Source of the DNA: Niallia sp. Man26
Lineage (GTDB): Bacteria > Bacillota > Bacilli > Bacillales > Cytobacillaceae
Reading direction: 5' to 3'
Length of the DNA: 64,000 nt
Assembly (NCBI RefSeq): GCF_022049065.2
Contig: NZ_CP095745.1
Span: 1-64,000, forward strand
Positions 1 through 9,002 of the stretch are shown here, piece after piece. A model generated the notes under the pieces. It worked only from the letters and a program-made list of their open reading frames with translations, did not search any database and had not been told where the DNA came from. The translations under genes were made by a program, and so were the position numbers. Position 1 is the stretch's first letter; every line of letters starts with the position of its first letter.

Positions 1-80
1 GTATTTCTTCCTTGCCCAGGGATGTTTACATATATTTATCAGATCCTCATTTTAATAATAAAATTGAATATTGTGCCTTA

Positions 81-128
81 TAATACAAAAAAGTCTAGTT
101 CCTCTAAGAACTAGACTTTTTTGTATTA
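81..128. terminator. bidirectional hairpin terminator after peptide gene 1
   Basis: Perfect 20-bp inverted arms (81-100 and 109-128) around an 8-nt loop, with A and T runs on both sides, so it can act on either strand. It overlaps the stop codon of the peptide gene that ends at 126. Confidence 0.85.
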
Positions 129-410
129 TAGAATATTAGCTGCTCCCCATAAGAATGTAACAATATCAGCGACTCTTCCTGCAGGGATAAATCCAACTAG
201 AAATTCACCTAGGTCTAAAATCACACCGCCTAAATCCGCCCAAGAGAAATCTCCTCCAAATGAGTTGTATATAGCTCTAAATTTCCATAGCAAGCTATTA
301 TAGAGTGATGTAACGTCCCCAACAACATTAAATTTTCTGAATGCTAACTGAGCAATTGACCATGCTGCATCTGCTAAACTTGATGATCCTGTAAAAGCGT
401 TATATAACAT
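126..410 (-). CDS. small amphipathic peptide, copy 1 (unknown function, bacteriocin-like character)
   Basis: This 94-residue protein is not one I recognise. The start at 410 (MLYNAFTGSS) is chosen because AGGAGG lies 7 nt upstream and because it matches the start of its paralogue at 814-1098; the longer reading frame to 473 lacks a ribosome site. It has no signal peptide. Ser/Ala/Gly-rich and hydrophobic segments alternate, ending in a hydrophobic C-terminus (VTFLWGAANIL), as in membrane-active peptides. It differs from its paralogue by only about one residue (NVVGDV against NIVGDV). A strong terminator overlaps the stop, so it is a short, single-gene transcript. A leaderless bacteriocin or other membrane-active toxin is possible, but this is inference only. 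Confidence 0.7.
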   Translation of the reverse strand: MLYNAFTGSSSLADAAWSIAQLAFRKFNVVGDVTSLYNSLLWKFRAIYNSFGGDFSWADLGGVILDLGEFLVGFIPAGRVADIVTFLWGAANIL

Positions 411-482
411 TTTATTTCCTCCTTGAATAGTTGATAGGTTTATATTAAATGATATTTTTACAAAAATAACCAAAACTATTTA

Positions 483-497
483 AAACAAGGAGTTTAT
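483..497. repeat. conserved upstream element of peptide gene copy 1
   Basis: AAACAAGGAGTTTAT lies about 75 bp upstream of the peptide start. The same string occurs at 1171-1185 upstream of the second copy. Because it is shared, the duplication included the promoter or leader region as well as the coding sequence. Confidence 0.6.
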
Positions 498-531
498 TTG
501 TTGTTTAATAGGTATATTTTATTTAAATAGA

Positions 532-741
532 TTATCCTTCAATTTCATTTATTAAACTCTTTAACAGGGATGCTGGTAAATCATAACTTAGACGCCCATT
601 AATAGTATTATGTAATTCAATGGTTAACTCATTAGGATCTTTTTTATTTTTTCTAATTCTTAGGACCATCCTCGGATCAATATAAACTTCTACAGCATCT
701 TTCTTATGTTTAATAGTATGTTGTCCAAATTTCTTATCCAT
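532..741 (-). CDS. 69-residue hypothetical protein between the peptide paralogues
   Basis: Starts with ATG preceded by AGGAGG. The product is charged and lysine-rich at the N-terminus (MDKKFGQHTIKHKKDAVEVY), with no membrane segment or cysteine, and looks like a small beta-rich cytoplasmic protein. It is separated from the upstream peptide gene (814-1098) by a terminator at 769-798 and from the downstream one by the duplicated leader. Its placement between two peptide genes would fit an immunity or regulatory role, but nothing in the sequence shows this. Family not recognised. Confidence 0.6.
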   Translation of the reverse strand: MDKKFGQHTIKHKKDAVEVYIDPRMVLRIRKNKKDPNELTIELHNTINGRLSYDLPASLLKSLINEIEG

Positions 742-768
742 TTAAAAATCCTCCTAATAAAAATAAAT

Positions 769-798
769 AAGCCTAGTTCTTAATTTAGAACTAGGCTT
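769..798 (-). terminator. hairpin terminator after peptide gene 2
   Basis: Inverted arms AAGCCTAGTTCT (769-780) and AGAACTAGGCTT (787-798) around a short AT loop. It sits 16 bp beyond the stop of the 814-1098 gene. Loop and arms resemble the terminator at 81-128 (shared CTAGTTC core), so it belongs to the duplicated unit. Confidence 0.75.
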
Positions 799-813
799 GT
801 TTGTACTAATAAA

Positions 814-1098
814 TTATAAAATATTAGCCGCTCCCCATAAGAACGTAACAATATCAGCAACTCTTCCAGCAGGGATAAATCCAACTAGGAATTCACCTAA
901 GTCGAGAATTACACCGCCCAAATCAGCCCAAGAGAAGTCTCCACCAAATGAGTTGTATATAGCTCTAAATTTCCATAGTAAGCTGTTGTAAAGTGAAGTA
1001 ACATCCCCAACAATATTAAATTTTCTGAATGCTAATTGAGCAATAGACCATGCTGCATCTGCTAAACTCGAAGATCCTGTAAAAGCGTTATATAACAT
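814..1098 (-). CDS. small amphipathic peptide, copy 2
   Basis: Paralogue of the 126-410 gene and the same length, 94 residues. The start at 1098 is preceded by AAGGAGG with good spacing. The protein differs from copy 1 at about one position, whereas the DNA has many silent changes, which points to selection on the protein after an older duplication. Order on the minus strand is peptide 2, terminator, 69-residue gene, leader, peptide 1. It has no leader peptide, no double-glycine site and no cysteines, so it is not a typical lantibiotic or pediocin-like bacteriocin. Confidence 0.7.
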   Translation of the reverse strand: MLYNAFTGSSSLADAAWSIAQLAFRKFNIVGDVTSLYNSLLWKFRAIYNSFGGDFSWADLGGVILDLGEFLVGFIPAGRVADIVTFLWGAANIL

Positions 1099-1457
1099 AT
1101 AATTGCCTCCTTAAAATATTGATAGGTTAATAGTAGCTGAATAAATACCTTTAATAACCAAATATGTTTAAAACAAGGAGTTTATATGTTATTAACTGAT
1201 AATATATTATTTAAGTTTCTTTGTAAATTAATAGATACAAGAATCAAAGCATTTTCATAAAAAAAGAACACAAGTCCAATCCTAATATAAGTTATGACAC
1301 TGATGATATACTATTACAATAAAAAAAGAATTGAATTAAATACACCACATGTTAACAACAGAGCAAGTAAGAAGAATATTGCCACTTTAGTGGATGAAAA
1401 AAAGACCGCTGCTGCGATCTCTTCTTTCACGTCTTGGCCAAGTTACCTTTATTACAT
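1099..1457. other. intergenic, duplicated leader element then no recognised gene
   Basis: 1171-1185 repeats the leader element found at 483-497. The remainder is AT-rich with short frames only. I see no convincing gene. Confidence 0.5.
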
Positions 1458-1790
1458 TCAATTTTCATATTTATTATCTATTGTTGGGAAATCGTAATCC
1501 TCTGGATGATTAAAAATATCCTCATATGTTAAAGACCCAACAACTTCAAATTTTTCATTATCTTGGTTATAATCAAAAATCACTAATTGCTCCCAACCAC
1601 TACCATTACCAGTATCTATAACGCCTATTCTATTTGGTGCAATTTGAACAACTCTCCCACCTTGATTATCAATATCAACATTAGATGGTGGAATTGAAAT
1701 TTGCTCATTATTATTCAATTTGAAAGCAATCACTATCAAACATACTAATATTCCGCTTAAAATAACTTTAAGAAAGATACCATTTTGCAA
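1458..1790 (-). CDS. membrane-anchored hypothetical protein
   Basis: 110 residues starting at TTG (1790), preceded by GGAGG with 7-nt spacing. Residues 5-25 form one hydrophobic helix (signal anchor; no lipobox cysteine after it, although a cysteine lies inside the helix). The rest is an acidic, Asn/Asp-rich extracellular domain with a GGRVVQIAPNRIGVIDTGN segment and a C-terminal DYDFPTIDNKYEN tail. No family recognised. It stands alone, with no close neighbour on the same strand. Confidence 0.55.
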   Translation of the reverse strand: MQNGIFLKVILSGILVCLIVIAFKLNNNEQISIPPSNVDIDNQGGRVVQIAPNRIGVIDTGNGSGWEQLVIFDYNQDNEKFEVVGSLTYEDIFNHPEDYDFPTIDNKYEN

Positions 1791-1991
1791 TCCTAAACCT
1801 CCCTTTTTTAAATGAATTTTACCCGGGCATTAATCCTCATAACTTAAGTATTTCACTTTTCTTTTATTAAAGGAATGAATCATAACTGTAAGAGGATACG
1901 TTTAACCCCAGCCGACTTTGCAAGTATTACTATAATCTTTCCCTCTGTATTCTTAGCCTCCTATAATTTTCACGAACCCAATAGGCGCCTC

Positions 1992-2255
1992 TTATAGTAA
2001 ACTATCTGAAAAACGCATTTGCATAGTTGGTAATCCAAACTTAATAAATATAATGAAGCTCAATCCTAAAGCAATAAATAAGAAAATGTTACCTATCCAT
2101 CTCTTTAGTGTTACTCCGGAAAGCTTTAGTATGATTAGTACAATTAATACGATAAAAAGTGGTAAGAAAGAAAATAAAAGTGCGGCTAAAATAGATATTA
2201 CCATTGAATTCATCATAGATGTTGTATCATTTACTACATTTTCAGGTACAGACAA
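1992..2255 (-). CDS. two-helix integral membrane protein of unknown function
   Basis: The frame runs to a GTG at 2264, but the AGGGGGTGAT ribosome site overlaps that GTG, so the TTG at 2255 is the more likely start (about 87 residues). Two long hydrophobic helices (about residues 20-48 and 55-78) are separated by a short basic loop (KLSGVTLKRW). It resembles many small Bacillus membrane proteins, but I cannot name a family. Confidence 0.5.
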   Translation of the reverse strand: MSVPENVVNDTTSMMNSMVISILAALLFSFLPLFIVLIVLIILKLSGVTLKRWIGNIFLFIALGLSFIIFIKFGLPTMQMRFSDSLL

Positions 2256-2354
2256 ACGAATCACCCCCTACTATTTCACCATTCATTTTACTATAAAATA
2301 GGTAAATATTCCTTCCTTATCCAATAATTAAAAGTATTCCTATAAAAAAACCAA

Positions 2355-2382
2355 AGAAAAACGTAATCTTTAGTCAAGATTG
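2355..2382 (-). terminator. terminator after the coiled-coil exported protein gene
   Basis: Short stem AATCTT/AAGATT at 2365-2381, followed on the minus strand by a T-rich run. It lies about 60 bp past the stop of the gene at 2440. Confidence 0.5.
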
Positions 2383-2439
2383 TTTTCCCTTGGAGTTTTC
2401 TCATCACTTTTAAATTATGTATCTATAATACATTACGTG

Positions 2440-3330
2440 CTATTTTATAAGTTTGTCTAACTCTTTTACCGTTTGCTCTTTTTGCTCAAATAGGCTTTGA
2501 AGTTGAATATTTTTTGCTTTTTCCATAGTGGATATGACACTGTTTAATCTATTCTTCTCTGTTTTTTCTTTTAACTCTAAATTGCTAATTTTGTTTTTAA
2601 GCACTGTTTTTGAAATCGATCCCCTTTTATACTGGGAATTCCATTTGTCCTTTTCTAAACTAGTTGTTAAACCTAGAATTTTTATTTCTATTTCCTTCCC
2701 TTTTATATCATTATCAAAATTTAACTGAATGGCTTGTTTTTTAAATTTAACAGCTTTATTGATTAAATTAATATTATTCATAATCTCATCTGTTCCAGCA
2801 TTCATTTCTATTCTTTTAGATTCTTCTTTTTGCATGGAAGAGATATTATATTCCATCGATTTCCCTATAGATGCTACTTGTTTCGATTGAGAATCATTTA
2901 ATTGTGCGATCTTCTTTTCAAAATTCTTCTCTATGTTAGTTTGTTCCGTATCTATATTACTCAATTTTTTATTATACGTTTGCTTTGCCTTTGTAGCATT
3001 CTTCTTTTTTTCCTCTTTATACACTTGTAACGCTTCATATCTTTGTTCTGTTATTTTAAATAGATGACTTTTCTTTGTGACTTCCTCTACTAGAATAAGG
3101 CTCTCTATTTCTGTCTTTACTGTTTGTTTTTCCTCTTGATAGTAATCCAACATGGAATTACTCAAGTATCTTAAAATCTCCTTTTCCTGCTTGGGTATAC
3201 TTCCACTTGTATCTGCATTAGAAGCTGCTTCTATACGTGTGTTTTCCAAAGTAATTGGATTAACCAATCCTCCAATAGTCAGTATTCCTGTAATTGTTAA
3301 TCCCATCATAAATTTCTTTTTTCTATCCAT
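2440..3330 (-). CDS. secreted coiled-coil protein, unknown function
   Basis: 296 residues; ATG with TAGGAG upstream. It has an N-terminal signal peptide (MDRKKKF basic head, hydrophobic GLTITGILTIGGLV, then a probable cleavage near IEAASNA). From about residue 50 to the end it is lysine- and glutamate-rich with heptad-like hydrophobic spacing, which predicts long coiled coils. It has no cysteines and no enzyme motif. It may be a cell-surface or spore-associated structural protein. Not recognised at family level. Confidence 0.6.
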   Translation of the reverse strand: MDRKKKFMMGLTITGILTIGGLVNPITLENTRIEAASNADTSGSIPKQEKEILRYLSNSMLDYYQEEKQTVKTEIESLILVEEVTKKSHLFKITEQRYEALQVYKEEKKKNATKAKQTYNKKLSNIDTEQTNIEKNFEKKIAQLNDSQSKQVASIGKSMEYNISSMQKEESKRIEMNAGTDEIMNNINLINKAVKFKKQAIQLNFDNDIKGKEIEIKILGLTTSLEKDKWNSQYKRGSISKTVLKNKISNLELKEKTEKNRLNSVISTMEKAKNIQLQSLFEQKEQTVKELDKLIK

Positions 3331-3551
3331 CTATTCATCACTCCTAAACTTTAATAGAGTAATTATATAGGGTTAAAAATAGTGTAATTGTTACTTATGA
3401 CAGTATACTCCAAAAAAGTTCTTAGACATTTTTCGACACATAAAAACATTTGGTTGGTATTAACTTTCAAAAAACTTGTTGTAAATGAAGCTAGAACAGC
3501 GTATTATTTTCGTTAAGTTAATGTGATAAACCTATAGAGAGAAGGATATTT

Positions 3552-3770
3552 ATGCTTAAATTAGGGCTAAGAATATTAGATCGGTTAGGTACAAAAGAAA
3601 ACATTACCTTTGGTTTTGGTTCCGTTTATATTGCTTTAGGCTGCATTTATAAATTAGAAGAACAAATTCTATATGTACGTAAATTCGCTGAAATAGATCC
3701 GGATTATGTTATAACTTTAAGAAAGTATGTGGAGAGAGAATCTAGGAGAACAGGATATGGAGATTGCTAA
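3552..3770 (+). CDS. 72-residue hypothetical protein
   Basis: ATG preceded by AGAAGGATATTT, an acceptable ribosome site. The product (MLKLGLRILDRLGTKENITF start) has a hydrophobic middle and a charged C-terminus ending ESRRTGYGDC. I do not recognise it. It could be a small real gene or the N-terminal piece of a decayed longer one. Confidence 0.35.
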   Translation: MLKLGLRILDRLGTKENITFGFGSVYIALGCIYKLEEQILYVRKFAEIDPDYVITLRKYVERESRRTGYGDC

Positions 3771-4157
3771 GGGCTGGTTTAAAGCCATCAAAATTGTGGC
3801 TTCTGAGAGTGAGGACAATTAAAAGTCAAACCTTTAAAGACACAGGTTTTAATGGCTTATGGTTGGGACACTCTTGGAATTACCAGTAAACAAGAGTGCC
3901 CCAACCACTTGCATATGTGGAGATAGCAAGCAAATGGATTTAAACTTGCTACTCTTATAAGATCCCCAAACCTATAATATTTATGTATAGTTATATTGCA
4001 TCTGAAGACATAACGTAAAAAGGCTTCAAATAACAAAAAGAAGAGGAAGAATATTCTTCCCCTTCCTTTTATTGAAGTTTCGCTAATAACTTTTGGGTAG
4101 AAGTGACGAGCTTCTACCCTCTTATTATACCATGAATGGGAACGGATTTATGAATCG
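3771..4157. other. intergenic region with two hairpins
   Basis: One hairpin has arms GGTTGGGACACTCTTG (3861-3876) and CAAGAGTGCCCCAACC (3891-3906). A second, GGAAGAATATTCTTCC at 4045-4060 with a following T-run, looks like a plus-strand terminator. I see no coding sequence. Confidence 0.5.
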
Positions 4158-4400
4158 TTAACTATTAGTAACTCGCTGAACTCGATGATTAAATTTTTCT
4201 TTCCAATAGCCTGAGGTCATATCCTCTATCGCTACCCCATTAGAACTTTGAGCACCAATGAATTTACCATCACCTATATAAATGCCAACATGGCCATCTT
4301 TTTATACGTATCAAAAAGTCTAGATCACCTGACTTCATATTCTTTTCTTCAATAGCTGTACCCATAGCTCGTAAAGTTAGATCTTAATTCTAGCTTTTTG
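4158..4400 (-). pseudogene. NlpC/P60 cell-wall endopeptidase, C-terminal remnant
   Basis: Reading the minus strand gives GHVGIYIGDGKFIGAQSSNG, then VAIEDMTSGYWKEKFNHRVQRV and a stop at 4158, the typical end of an NlpC/P60 domain (the catalytic His lies in GHVGIYIG). Upstream homology (AMGTAIEEKNMKSGDLDF) continues in another frame with a loss of sequence around 4300, and an in-frame stop follows near 4385. The catalytic-Cys half is missing. Clearly a dead fragment of a peptidoglycan hydrolase. Confidence 0.75.
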
Positions 4401-4705
4401 GGGTGCAGCACTCACTGATGTTGTTAATAGATCATAATTAGTATTTAACTTATATATTCAGTAATTATTACTTTTTCTATTTATTGTCTGTAATAAGAAA
4501 CTTACACTTTCATAAAATGTTTTCTATTTTCTATCTCGTTTATACACAACAAACCCTAAAGAAACGTTTAGTAAAAATCGTCTTTCCCTTAGGTTTTCAT
4601 ATTAACTTTTCAATTATTGAACTAATATAAAAATATTCCTATTAAACTATTTATATAATTTCGAAATAGATAATATTTTTAGTCATTATTTTCTTTCAGT
4701 GACAT
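4401..4705. other. intergenic, no gene seen
   Basis: AT-rich region downstream of the ROK kinase gene. A weak stem around 4553-4598 (CCTAAAGAAACG ... CTTTCCCTTAGG) could act as a terminator for the ROK operon. Nothing else is supported. Confidence 0.4.
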
Positions 4706-5662
4706 TTAGAAGTTATTAACTACTAAAGAAGCAGCACCAATAACCCCAGCATCATTACCCAATTCCGCTAATTTAATTTTAGTACTTTCTTTTATTTGTG
4801 GAAATGCGTATTTTTTGAAGTACCTAGTAACTCCATGAATTAGCATTTCTCCAGCCGCAGATACACCACCACCAATGACTATTGTATCAGGGTGTAACAC
4901 ATTGGCGATATTACTGCATGCTAGACCTAAATAGAAATAAAACTTTTCCACTACTATTTCAGCTAATGGATCCTCAAATCTTGCTTGATCAAAGATTACT
5001 TTCGCAGTAACTTCTTGGCCATCATCAATCATTACTTTTAAAATGGAATCCCCTGCATATTTTTCTGAAATATCCCTGGCTAGTTGAACTACACCTTTCG
5101 CACTTGCAACAGTCTCTAAACAACCAACGTTACCGCACGTACATTCGTAACCTGTGGGATCCACGTTAATATGACCTATTTCCCCAGCTGCTCCAAGACC
5201 ATGAATTAAATTCCCCTCAGCAACTATTCCTCCTCCAACACCTGTGCCCAGGGTCACAAATACAACGTTATTACTTCCTTCCCCAGCACCTTTCCACTGT
5301 TCACCTAAGGCTGCAACATTGGCGTCATTATCCATAAAAAAAGGAACTCTTGTACCTTCTTCTATTTGCTCCTTTACATGCTGTAATTCATGCCAATTTA
5401 AATTATATGCCCCAATTACAGTACCTTTAATAACATCTACATTACCAGGAGAACCCATTCCTATTCCTAAAAAGTCATCAGAAGACAGCCCGTACAATTC
5501 AAGACGGTGATTAATAGATTTAATTATGTTTGGAATAATATATTTTCCATCGTTTTGTATATCAGTTTCAATACTCCATTTTTGTTGAACTTCCCCTTCT
5601 TCTGTTAAAATAGCAAATTTCACTGTTGTACCACCTAAATCAATACCAATTAACTTTTTCAT
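4706..5662 (-). CDS. ROK-family sugar kinase (glucokinase-like)
   Basis: 318 residues, the usual ROK length; ATG with GGAGGAAAAT. The N-terminal ATP/phosphate motif DLGGTTVKFAIL, the second glycine loop GTGVGGGIV and the ROK zinc motif CTCGNVGCLE are all present, with the His of GHINVDP upstream as the fourth zinc ligand. The catalytic Asp sits in MDNDANVAALGE. These are the features of Bacillus GlcK, which phosphorylates glucose. Here it is the last gene of a run with a Gfo/Idh enzyme and TIM-barrel isomerases, so its job is probably to phosphorylate free sugar released from glycosides. The exact sugar is not visible from sequence; fructokinase or N-acylhexosamine kinase are alternatives. 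Confidence 0.88.
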   Translation of the reverse strand: MKKLIGIDLGGTTVKFAILTEEGEVQQKWSIETDIQNDGKYIIPNIIKSINHRLELYGLSSDDFLGIGMGSPGNVDVIKGTVIGAYNLNWHELQHVKEQIEEGTRVPFFMDNDANVAALGEQWKGAGEGSNNVVFVTLGTGVGGGIVAEGNLIHGLGAAGEIGHINVDPTGYECTCGNVGCLETVASAKGVVQLARDISEKYAGDSILKVMIDDGQEVTAKVIFDQARFEDPLAEIVVEKFYFYLGLACSNIANVLHPDTIVIGGGVSAAGEMLIHGVTRYFKKYAFPQIKESTKIKLAELGNDAGVIGAASLVVNNF

Positions 5663-5786
5663 ATTTTCCTCCGGATTTTTTAAACTAAAAGTATACTTTA
5701 AAGTTCCCTCTTATCTAATAAGCAAATTAACATGATAAATCCCCCTTAAAAGACTAAAATATAAAGGGGATTGATTTTATCATGTT

Positions 5787-6863
5787 TTATATTTTTACTG
5801 CGGATTTGCTTTCAAACAAAACTGGTGCTTGCAGTTTCGCTGCTCGATAAAAATGATCAACTATATTCATCATGTACACTCCATCTTCTGCAGGAGCATA
5901 TAGAATATCATCATTTATTATACAATTCACAAAATGCTCAAACTCATTTTTTGATTTAATATTAGAGTTTAATTGAGGAATGATATCAATACACGTATCT
6001 AAGTGTTCTGAGAAAAATTTTAATTCTCCATTTCTATAAATTGCTCCACCTTTAGTTCCTAGAATCTCTACAAACGTTTCTTCACTCTCAATATTGGAGG
6101 CCCAACTAAAATCAAAATGTAAAGTAGCCCCACTTTTGAGTCCAATCCATCCAACTGCAGTATCTTCAACGTTAAAGATACCTGCTAAGTTACCTTTATA
6201 TCCATTACGGTTTCTTGTAGTCGAATTGGCAAAATTTTGATAGGTAGAGCCAGCAATATAAGATGGTTCGGGTAATCCAAGTAAAAATAGGGTCAAGTCA
6301 AGAAAATGTACACCTAAATCAATCATCACACCACCACCAGAAAAGTCTTTGTTGGTGAACCAAGTGCCTCTTCCAGGTATACCACTTCTTCGTCTCCAAC
6401 CAGTTTTTGCATGATAAATCTCTCCGAAGAAACCTTCATCTATATATTGTTTAATTTTAACCGCTTCATTTGTGAATCTGTTATTAAGCCCAACCATGAC
6501 CTTTTTACCTGAATCATTTTTAGCATCTACAATTCGTTGAGCCTCTGCTGCATTAATTGCTAATGGTTTTTCACAATGGACATTTACTCCTTGTTGTAAA
6601 GCGTATACAGCAATATCAGCATGCAGATGATTTGGTGTACAAATACTTACAATGTCCAGTTTTTCGCATTTTAACATCTCACGAAAATCACTATATACAT
6701 TCTGAACATTGTATGCACTAGCAACTTTGGATGCATTTTCAATATTAATGTCACATACGGAGACAAATTCAATATTACTTAGTGACGTATAGTTACTTAC
6801 ATGCTTTTTCACAGCATTATTACCGGCACCAATCAATCCGTACCTTAACTTTTGGTTAGTCAC
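5787..6863 (-). CDS. Gfo/Idh/MocA-family oxidoreductase
   Basis: 358 residues. The Rossmann fold starts with GLIGAGNNAVKKH (residues about 9-21), followed by the NAD-domain EKPLAINAAEAQ motif near residue 98 that carries the family Lys. The C-terminal GFO_IDH_MocA_C domain contains GGVMIDLGVHFLDL with its catalytic-type Asp and His. The family oxidises or reduces sugars and polyols with NAD(P). It lies 20 bp downstream of a TIM-barrel isomerase and about 120 bp upstream of the ROK kinase, so the three are probably co-transcribed. Likely role: oxidation of a sugar or glycoside hydroxyl. Substrate unknown. Confidence 0.85.
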   Translation of the reverse strand: MTNQKLRYGLIGAGNNAVKKHVSNYTSLSNIEFVSVCDINIENASKVASAYNVQNVYSDFREMLKCEKLDIVSICTPNHLHADIAVYALQQGVNVHCEKPLAINAAEAQRIVDAKNDSGKKVMVGLNNRFTNEAVKIKQYIDEGFFGEIYHAKTGWRRRSGIPGRGTWFTNKDFSGGGVMIDLGVHFLDLTLFLLGLPEPSYIAGSTYQNFANSTTRNRNGYKGNLAGIFNVEDTAVGWIGLKSGATLHFDFSWASNIESEETFVEILGTKGGAIYRNGELKFFSEHLDTCIDIIPQLNSNIKSKNEFEHFVNCIINDDILYAPAEDGVYMMNIVDHFYRAAKLQAPVLFESKSAVKI

Positions 6864-6883
6864 CGCTATTCCCCCAATTCCTA

Positions 6884-7678
6884 TTATTTATTTAAAAACA
6901 GCAAGCTTTTCATGTAATCTATGGTGTAATTAATACCATCTTCCCCTAACTCACCAGTCCATACAGGAGAATGTGGTTCTATGCTTAATCCACCTTCATA
7001 TCCTTTAAATCTTAATAGTGAGATAAATGTTTTCCAATCCGTTTGGTCAAGTCCAGCTGGAGGATCGTCTACTCTTTCCCCACCAATAATTAACGAACCT
7101 TTGAGATGCACATGGTTAAAACGTTGTCCCCAATCCATTGTCTCTTGTAAATAATCCCCACCAAAATAACGACTATGGGAAGGATCAAATTTTATCCCTA
7201 GCTCTTTTATGTGGCCATGTATTAATTTCCAAGCAACCGGATTATGAACGAAGTTCACTTTACGACAATTATACGAAGAAATGGTTACTCCTTTAGGTTT
7301 TGCATACTCAATTAATTTCGAAAAGAAATCAATTGCTGCGGAACAATTATCAAAGTAAGAAAGTTCTTCCACATAATTACAACCGCTTACAAAATTAGTG
7401 CATTCTAACTCACTTGCTACATCGATTAATTGAAAACACCTCTGTAGTTCTTCATCAATCACTTTTCCTTTACTATCTATACGTAACGACTTCCATCTCC
7501 CAATGGATTGTACATGGATGTCATATTTATCAATAAGTTGCGATAACTCATTTCGATCCTTATAAAATGCCTCCACATCATTACCTTCGTTTATACATAA
7601 TTCTAAAAAATTTAGACCTTTATCTTTAGCATACTTAAAACTTTTTTCTTGAGGAGTAGCTATTATTCCTAATTGCAT
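6884..7678 (-). CDS. sugar phosphate isomerase/epimerase family TIM-barrel protein
   Basis: About 264 residues (the frame opens with two adjacent Met codons; AGAGAGGTCAGAGATG upstream). It belongs to the xylose-isomerase-like AP_endonuc_2 fold: an N-terminal LGIIATPQEKSFKYAKDKGL strand, metal-ligand motifs KFDPSHSRYFGGD (Asp and His), HVHLKG (His) and a final GLSIEPH (Glu). Family members isomerise or epimerise sugars, or dehydrate keto-inositols, using a divalent metal. It is the first gene before the Gfo/Idh enzyme, 20 bp away, so the pair probably acts on one substrate (an oxidised sugar). Confidence 0.82.
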   Translation of the reverse strand: MQLGIIATPQEKSFKYAKDKGLNFLELCINEGNDVEAFYKDRNELSQLIDKYDIHVQSIGRWKSLRIDSKGKVIDEELQRCFQLIDVASELECTNFVSGCNYVEELSYFDNCSAAIDFFSKLIEYAKPKGVTISSYNCRKVNFVHNPVAWKLIHGHIKELGIKFDPSHSRYFGGDYLQETMDWGQRFNHVHLKGSLIIGGERVDDPPAGLDQTDWKTFISLLRFKGYEGGLSIEPHSPVWTGELGEDGINYTIDYMKSLLFLNK

Positions 7679-7681
7679 CAT

Positions 7682-8087
7682 CTCTGACCTCTCTTTCTAG
7701 TTGCTTAAATTAATATCAAGGTTCTTTGTTTATACTTATATTTTAAAAAATTACTCTAATTAGTTCATCTTAATATTTATTGGATTTAATGATAAAATTT
7801 ATAATAATTCGCATTAAATTTATTGATAAATAAAAAAAGGACAAAAATAAGTATATTAATTTTATCCTTTTAATTCATTGGTACATTTCGGATTTAATGA
7901 TACGGTCCTGGTATCTGAATAACACCATCCCATAAATTTCCATTTCTGTTCCTTGTTATATCAATGAACAGAAACTCTCAACATATACAAACCATAAAAT
8001 CCGAGTATTTCCACAACCAGTATTTCTTTTCTGCAACCCTGTATAAATGTCAAAAAGAGAGCGAAATATACCGCTCTCAGCTCTTAT
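7682..8087. other. intergenic with two minus-strand terminators
   Basis: A hairpin at 7836-7872 (AAAAGGA ... TCCTTTT arms) and another at 8051-8079 (GAGAGCG/CGCTCTC), both followed by T-runs on the minus strand, separate the 8088 gene from the 6884 gene. The promoter of the 7678-4706 operon should lie at about 7690-7800. No coding sequence seen. Confidence 0.6.
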
Positions 8088-9002
8088 TTATATAACGAAA
8101 TTTCGCAAATAGCGTGTACTTAGACTAATTGAACGTTTTACATCATCGTAATCCTTTTCAAATGCCTTATCTTCAACTTCAATACAAGTAAATCCATTAT
8201 AGCCAATATCAGTTAAAGCAGAAACATATTTACCCCAATCAACATCACCTAAGCCTGGAAGTTTAGGGCTCATATAATTCAAAGGCGTAGCCATTACCCC
8301 GTATTTTTGTAACTTTTCTGGAAATAACTTAATGTCTTTATAATGAACATGAAAGATTTTTTCCTTAAAGTCATAAAGCGGTTTAATATAGTCCATTTGC
8401 TGCCAAATAAAATGAGAGGGATCGTAATTAAGACCTATATAATCACTATCTAGGATGTCAAAAACTTGACGCCAAATTTCAGGAGTAGTCATAATATTTT
8501 GTCCTCCTGGCCACTCATCCTCCGTAAATAACATAGGACAATTTTCAATTCCAATACGAACCTTCTGTTTTTCTGCATATTGAATAATTGGCTTCCATAC
8601 GGTTTCAACTTCTTTCAAGTTATCAGAAATCGACTTATGTTGCATGCGTCCAATAAATGTTGTAATCATATTTACATTAAGTAATTTAGAAGCATCGATA
8701 AGACTGTAGATATGGTCAATCGCTACTTGACGTTTTTCAAGATCTTCATCTAAGGGATTTGGGTAATATGCTAAAGAGGAAATCTCAACGTTTTTATTTT
8801 TACAATACGCAAGTATTTCGTTTGCTTTTTCCTCTGTCAAATTAACTGTATCTATATGAGAAACACCAGCATATCGTCTTACTGCTTTGCCTTGTGGCCA
8901 ACAGGCTACTTCTACACAATCTAGCCCATTTTCTGCTATAATATCTATCATTTCCTCAAAATTACTCTGATCTAATATTGCACTAACAATTCCAAGTTTC
9001 AT
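8088..9002 (-). CDS. sugar phosphate isomerase/epimerase, TIM barrel
   Basis: 304 residues from the ATG at 9002, which has GAAGGAAGGATT in front; an upstream in-frame extension to 9041 has no ribosome site. Xylose-isomerase-like fold: MKLGIVSAILDQ first strand, VRIGIENCP (Glu ligand), GLNYDPSHFIWQQ (Asp/His), FHVHYKDIK (His), CIEVEDKAF (Glu). It therefore keeps the full metal site expected for an active isomerase, epimerase or related lyase. It is terminated by a hairpin at 8051-8079 and is probably a single transcriptional unit. Its close relation to inosose-dehydratase and IolE-like enzymes suggests a keto-sugar substrate. Confidence 0.82.
   Translation of the reverse strand: MKLGIVSAILDQSNFEEMIDIIAENGLDCVEVACWPQGKAVRRYAGVSHIDTVNLTEEKANEILAYCKNKNVEISSLAYYPNPLDEDLEKRQVAIDHIYSLIDASKLLNVNMITTFIGRMQHKSISDNLKEVETVWKPIIQYAEKQKVRIGIENCPMLFTEDEWPGGQNIMTTPEIWRQVFDILDSDYIGLNYDPSHFIWQQMDYIKPLYDFKEKIFHVHYKDIKLFPEKLQKYGVMATPLNYMSPKLPGLGDVDWGKYVSALTDIGYNGFTCIEVEDKAFEKDYDDVKRSISLSTRYLRNFVI

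Noticed and set aside
3152..3370. Plus-strand frame opposite the coiled-coil gene
   Set aside because: It is antisense to the signal peptide region of a gene with a good ribosome site, and has no support of its own.
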